A stretch of DNA of 64,000 nt from Deinococcus ficus (lineage in GTDB: Bacteria; Deinococcota; Deinococci; Deinococcales; Deinococcaceae): assembly GCF_003444775.1 (NCBI RefSeq), contig NZ_CP021081.1, positions 291,001 to 355,000 of the forward strand. Direction: 5' to 3'. A model generated the notes under the pieces. That model was not told where the DNA came from. It worked only from the letters and a program-made list of their open reading frames with translations, and searched no databases. Positions 61,248 to 64,000 of the stretch are shown piece by piece. Position 1 is the stretch's first letter; each line of letters begins with the position of its first letter. Both the position numbers and the translations under genes were made by a program.

Positions 61248-61919
61248 ATGACCGAGCCCGTGCCGTCCGTTCATTCCCGGGAGGGGTACGCGCGGCTGGC
61301 GCGGGAACTGGCCGGGTACGCCCACCCGTGGCGGCGGGAACTGCGCGGCCCGGACCCGGAGCTGACCTTCGACCTGCTGCTCTCCTCGCTGCTCACCCCG
61401 GAAACCCGGGTGCTGGAGGCCGGCTGCGGGCACGGCCCGGACGCGCGGCGCTTCGGGCCACTCGCGGCGTCCTGGACCGCGTACGACTTCATCCCGGAGT
61501 TCCTGGAGCGGGCGCGGCGCGAGGCCCCGCACGCGCACTTCCACGAGTGGAATGGCCGGGGCGCGGTGCCCGCCGGCCTGCGTGGCCCGTTCGACCTGAT
61601 CGTGTCGCGGCGCGGCCCGACGAGCGTGATCCTGCGCCTGCCGGAACTCGCGGCGCCCGGCGCGCACTTCCTCTCCGTCGGGCCCCGCCGGCACGTCCCG
61701 CAGGTCCCGGAGCGTCTCGCGCAGGTGGGCTGGACCGTGCTGGGCGAGTGGCAGGTGTCCGTGCGCGCATTCGCGCCTACCTGGGAGGACTGGGTGACCC
61801 GATGCCGCTTCATGGATGAGGAAGTGCGCCCGGAAGAGTGGGCGACGCGGGCCACGCCGCGGGGCCTGCCCTATCAAGAGGAAAGGCACATCGTTCTGGC
61901 TGGTCCGGGCGAATCGTGA
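61248..61919 (+). CDS. Class I SAM-dependent methyltransferase
   Basis: 223 residues. The SAM-binding [12 protein letters not shown] (near residue 62) and a following [15 protein letters not shown] acidic strand define a Rossmann methyltransferase. The substrate is unknown. TACGCT lies 6 bases before ATG 61248 (leaderless), facing away from the Dus promoter. It is followed by the Spo0M gene after 40 bases. Confidence 0.88.
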   Translation: MTEPVPSVHSREGYARLARELAGYAHPWRRELRGPDPELTFDLLLSSLLTPETRVLEAGCGHGPDARRFGPLAASWTAYDFIPEFLERARREAPHAHFHEWNGRGAVPAGLRGPFDLIVSRRGPTSVILRLPELAAPGAHFLSVGPRRHVPQVPERLAQVGWTVLGEWQVSVRAFAPTWEDWVTRCRFMDEEVRPEEWATRATPRGLPYQEERHIVLAGPGES

Positions 61920-61959
61920 CTCCGGGAACTCTTCCGGCACAGGCCACGTAAGGCAGGCT

Positions 61960-62694
61960 ATGGGTTTCCTGAAACGAATGATGGCGGCCGTCGGTGTGGG
62001 CGGCGCAAGTGTGGACGCGCAGGTGCAGAACACGGCCGTGCGGATCGGTGAGGCGGTCACAGGCGTGATCGTGATTCGCGGCGGCGCCGTGGACCAGCGT
62101 GTGGAGCGCATCAACCTGGGCCTCGCCACCCGGTACCGCACGGACGACGGGTACGCCACGCACCAGCTGTTCAAGCAGCAGGTCGTGCCGGCCTTCGACC
62201 TGCGGCCCGGCGAGACTCGGGAATTCCCGTTCAGCCTGCCCGTCCCGGCCGGCACGCCCCTGACGCTGCCCGGCACGCAGGTGTGGCTCGCCACGGACGC
62301 CGACATCGCCGGCGCCATGGACCCCGGCGACCAGGACCAGCTGCAGATCCTGCCGTCCCGCGAGCAGGAGACGCTGATCACGGCAGCGCAGCAGCTGGGC
62401 TTCACGCTGTCCGGCAGCGAGGTCGAGTACCACCACGGGCAGATCGCGCAGGAACTGTCGTTCCGGCCGCCGTACGGGCAGTACCGCGTCTCGGAGATCG
62501 AGATGATGATGTTCCCGCAGGCGGGCGGCCTGGACGTCATCCTGGAAGTGGACCGCCGCGCGACCGGCATGGCCAGCCTGTTCACCAGCGAGTTCGAGCA
62601 GCGGGGCCGCTGGCACCTCGGCGCCGGTACGCTCGCGCAGGGCCCGGCGGCGGTGGCGCGAGAACTGGAGGCGCGCATCCGCGCCCTGCTGTAA
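61960..62694 (+). CDS. Spo0M-like protein (arrestin fold)
   Basis: 244 residues. It matches the Spo0M/SpoOM family (PF07070): an N-terminal strand VGGASVDAQVQN, GEAVTGVIVIRGG, PGETREFPFSLPVP and a C-terminal EVDRRATGM, an arrestin-like beta sandwich. In Bacillus it affects sporulation and cell division; in this non-sporulating lineage the role is unknown. TAAGG precedes the ATG. Confidence 0.9.
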   Translation: MGFLKRMMAAVGVGGASVDAQVQNTAVRIGEAVTGVIVIRGGAVDQRVERINLGLATRYRTDDGYATHQLFKQQVVPAFDLRPGETREFPFSLPVPAGTPLTLPGTQVWLATDADIAGAMDPGDQDQLQILPSREQETLITAAQQLGFTLSGSEVEYHHGQIAQELSFRPPYGQYRVSEIEMMMFPQAGGLDVILEVDRRATGMASLFTSEFEQRGRWHLGAGTLAQGPAAVARELEARIRALL

Positions 62695-62711
62695 CGGCGC
62701 CCTTCACACGC

Positions 62712-62743
62712 GGGGTCTTCACCTGTGGGCTGGTGAAGCCCCC
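62712..62743 (+). terminator. Hairpin after the Spo0M-like gene
   Basis: GGGG-T-CTTCACC pairs with GGTGAAG-C-CCCC across an 8-base loop, with one mismatch; no T-run follows. Confidence 0.5.
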
Positions 62744-62794
62744 GTTACCGTGCGCCCATGCCCGTCCAATCCGGCCGGCCCAGACTGAGGGGCC

Positions 62795-63013
62795 ATGTCT
62801 CATGCCTTCGTGAAAGAGGAAGCCGGCCAGCCCTGGACGCCCCCCACCGGGGAGCGCGCCTACCGGGTGGTGTGGGTGGGCGACACCCGGCCGGAAGTGC
62901 TGCGTGAAACCGACGACCTTCTGGACGCCCTGCACTGGATGGCGGGGCGGCCCCGCACGGGCTTCGAGGTCCGTGACCGCCACGGCGTGCTGCTCGCCAC
63001 GACCGCCGCCTGA
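62795..63013 (+). CDS. Small hypothetical protein
   Basis: 72 residues, unrecognised; YRVVWVGDTRPEV, a LLDALHWMAG helix and FEVRDRHGVLLAT suggest a compact alpha/beta fold. GAGGGG lies just before the ATG. Convergent with the epimerase gene. Confidence 0.6.
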   Translation: MSHAFVKEEAGQPWTPPTGERAYRVVWVGDTRPEVLRETDDLLDALHWMAGRPRTGFEVRDRHGVLLATTAA

Positions 63014-63035
63014 GGCCCAGTCCAGGTAGGTCCGG

Positions 63036-63947
63036 TCAGCTCCAGTCGCCGCCTAGCGTGAACCGCACCGCGCCCGCCAGGCTCTGCCCGGGGGTAAGGA
63101 CGCGCATGTCCGTGCCGTGCACGCCCCGGGCCGCCAGGTTGAACGCGTCGGTGGCGTGAGAGACGGGTTCCAGGGCCAGGGTGCCGTCCGGCGCGGTGAA
63201 GGCGATCAGGTGAGAGAACACGTTGTCGGCGGTGATCGTCAGGGAGCGCGTGCCCCAGTCCAGGCGGGCGACGCCGTCCCAGGCGGTGTAGGCGCGGTCC
63301 ACGTGCCGGTCGCCCAGGCGGGTGGGCGTGCGGTGGTCCTCGTCCGGGTGGACGGGCCGCGCCCCGGCGAGCGGGAGCAGCCGCTCGTCGGTGTCGTAGG
63401 TGAGGGCCGCGTCGAACTCCACCAATGGGTCCACACCATCCTGGCGGCGCGCAAAGTAGGGGTGCAGGCCCAGGCCGGCCGGCATGTCGGTGGTGTCCGC
63501 GTTCGTCAGCGTGAGGCTGGTGTCCAGGTGCGGGCCGTGCAGCAGGTATTCGGTCACGGCCGTGAACGCCCAGGGCCAGTTCATGTCCGGGAAGGCACGA
63601 CTGTCGAAGGTGCAGCGCAGGTGCGCGTCACTGACCCGTTCCACCTGCCAGGGCCGGTTACGGACGTCCCCGTGCTGAGCGAGACCGTCTTTCGTGGTGG
63701 GGGTGAGTTGCACGTCCTGCCCGTGGAAGGGAAAGTGCGCGTCGCGGATGCGGTTGCTGTAGGGCAGCAGCGTGAAGCTCGCACACTGGCTGCTGCTGCG
63801 CACGCCGGCCGGGTCCACCGGGCGCAGCACCGGCCGGCCGGACGCGGCGCGCAGGTTCAGGATGCTGGCCCCCAGTTCCGGCAGCACCTGAAGGATCAGG
63901 GCGCCGCTGCGGACCGTCATGACGTCCAGGTCGCGTTCGGCGGTCAT
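63036..63947 (-). CDS. Aldose 1-epimerase family protein
   Basis: 303 residues of the galactose mutarotase-like fold (PF01263). LLPYSNRIRDAHFPF near residue 60, QHGDVRNRPW near 90, GLHPYFAR near 159 and the late LEPVSHATDAFN are the family motifs, including the active-site histidines and glutamate. It would interconvert sugar anomers. The ATG overlaps the stop of the rlmB-like gene (ATGA), giving a coupled pair. Confidence 0.93.
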   Translation of the reverse strand: MTAERDLDVMTVRSGALILQVLPELGASILNLRAASGRPVLRPVDPAGVRSSSQCASFTLLPYSNRIRDAHFPFHGQDVQLTPTTKDGLAQHGDVRNRPWQVERVSDAHLRCTFDSRAFPDMNWPWAFTAVTEYLLHGPHLDTSLTLTNADTTDMPAGLGLHPYFARRQDGVDPLVEFDAALTYDTDERLLPLAGARPVHPDEDHRTPTRLGDRHVDRAYTAWDGVARLDWGTRSLTITADNVFSHLIAFTAPDGTLALEPVSHATDAFNLAARGVHGTDMRVLTPGQSLAGAVRFTLGGDWS

Positions 63948-64000
63948 GCCCGTTTCCGGGTGGCTTCGTACAGCAGGATGCCGGCCGCCACCGACGCGTT
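63944..64000 (-). CDS. TrmH/RlmB-like rRNA 2'-O-methyltransferase, C-terminal end only
   Basis: Only the last 18 codons and the stop are in the window. The sequence NASVAAGILLYEATRKRA is the C-terminal knot helix of SpoU/TrmH methyltransferases, closest in memory to RlmB. The stop overlaps the epimerase start, implying coupling. Confidence 0.65.
   Translation of the reverse strand, partial: NASVAAGILLYEATRKRA

Overview
The window is GC-rich, gene-dense bacterial chromosome, most probably from a Deinococcus species. The inference rests on three things. Gene content fits: a compact rpmF and rpoZ, a gcvTHP operon, a standalone RtcB, Spo0M without other sporulation genes, and DUF4385, BCS1-like AAA and DinB proteins. 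Many minus- and plus-strand genes lack a Shine-Dalgarno site and instead carry a -10 box of the form TANNNT 5 to 8 bases before the start codon, which is the leaderless-mRNA signature described for Deinococcus. No phage, insertion sequence, CRISPR array or plasmid gene was seen, so this looks like core chromosome.

Layout. 1-4000: end of an aminoglycoside-phosphotransferase-like gene, a TRIC/YadS channel, rpmF, an AIM24-family protein and a BCS1-like AAA ATPase. 4000-8180: mobA, an aldehyde dehydrogenase, a DUF418 membrane protein and a DUF4385 protein, interspersed with three copies of a tiny promoter-plus-terminator element (E1, E2, E3). 8180-10420: groES-groEL with its own promoter and terminator. 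10420-16600: a second-messenger neighbourhood, with a short GGDEF protein fused to a ribbon-helix-helix-like tail, an overlapping deaminase, an acetyltransferase, a hypothetical protein, and a large PAS-GGDEF-EAL protein whose GGDEF and EAL motifs are both degenerate.

16600-23580: S4-domain protein and ZapE-like ATPase, dnaG, an AspT/YidE-type transporter, then a DJ-1/PfpI protein with a cupin. 23580-28360: glycine cleavage operon gcvT-gcvH-gcvP with a terminator-like inverted repeat between gcvH and gcvP. 28360-34100: nitroreductase, rarA, a membrane protein behind a palindrome, an NDUFA9-like epimerase, and a VanW protein. 34100-39250: an overlapping cluster comB-like, purE, purK, cyclodeaminase on the minus strand, then divergent creatininase and folC, followed by tRNA-Lys(CUU).

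39250-51800: rpoZ, a Na+/H+ antiporter, cyclophilin, aminopeptidase, rtcB, a tight minus-strand cluster (NUDIX, YigZ, ispF, trmL), a DUF4403 protein, a small kinase, yjbQ, and purA behind a strong hairpin with a T-run. 51800-64000: folE, an M20 amidohydrolase, marR with doxX, an FAD oxidoreductase, a reductase, a phosphoesterase, arginase behind overlapping TGAAT/ATTCA palindromes, DinB, Dus, a methyltransferase, Spo0M, an aldose epimerase and the last codons of an rlmB-like gene.

Two observations stand out. One is the family of three elements that each join a near-consensus promoter to an intrinsic terminator about 11 bases downstream, so that any transcript would be a stem-loop RNA of roughly 25-30 nt. 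The other is the GGDEF-ribbon-helix-helix fusion with an AT-rich palindrome overlapping its own likely promoter.
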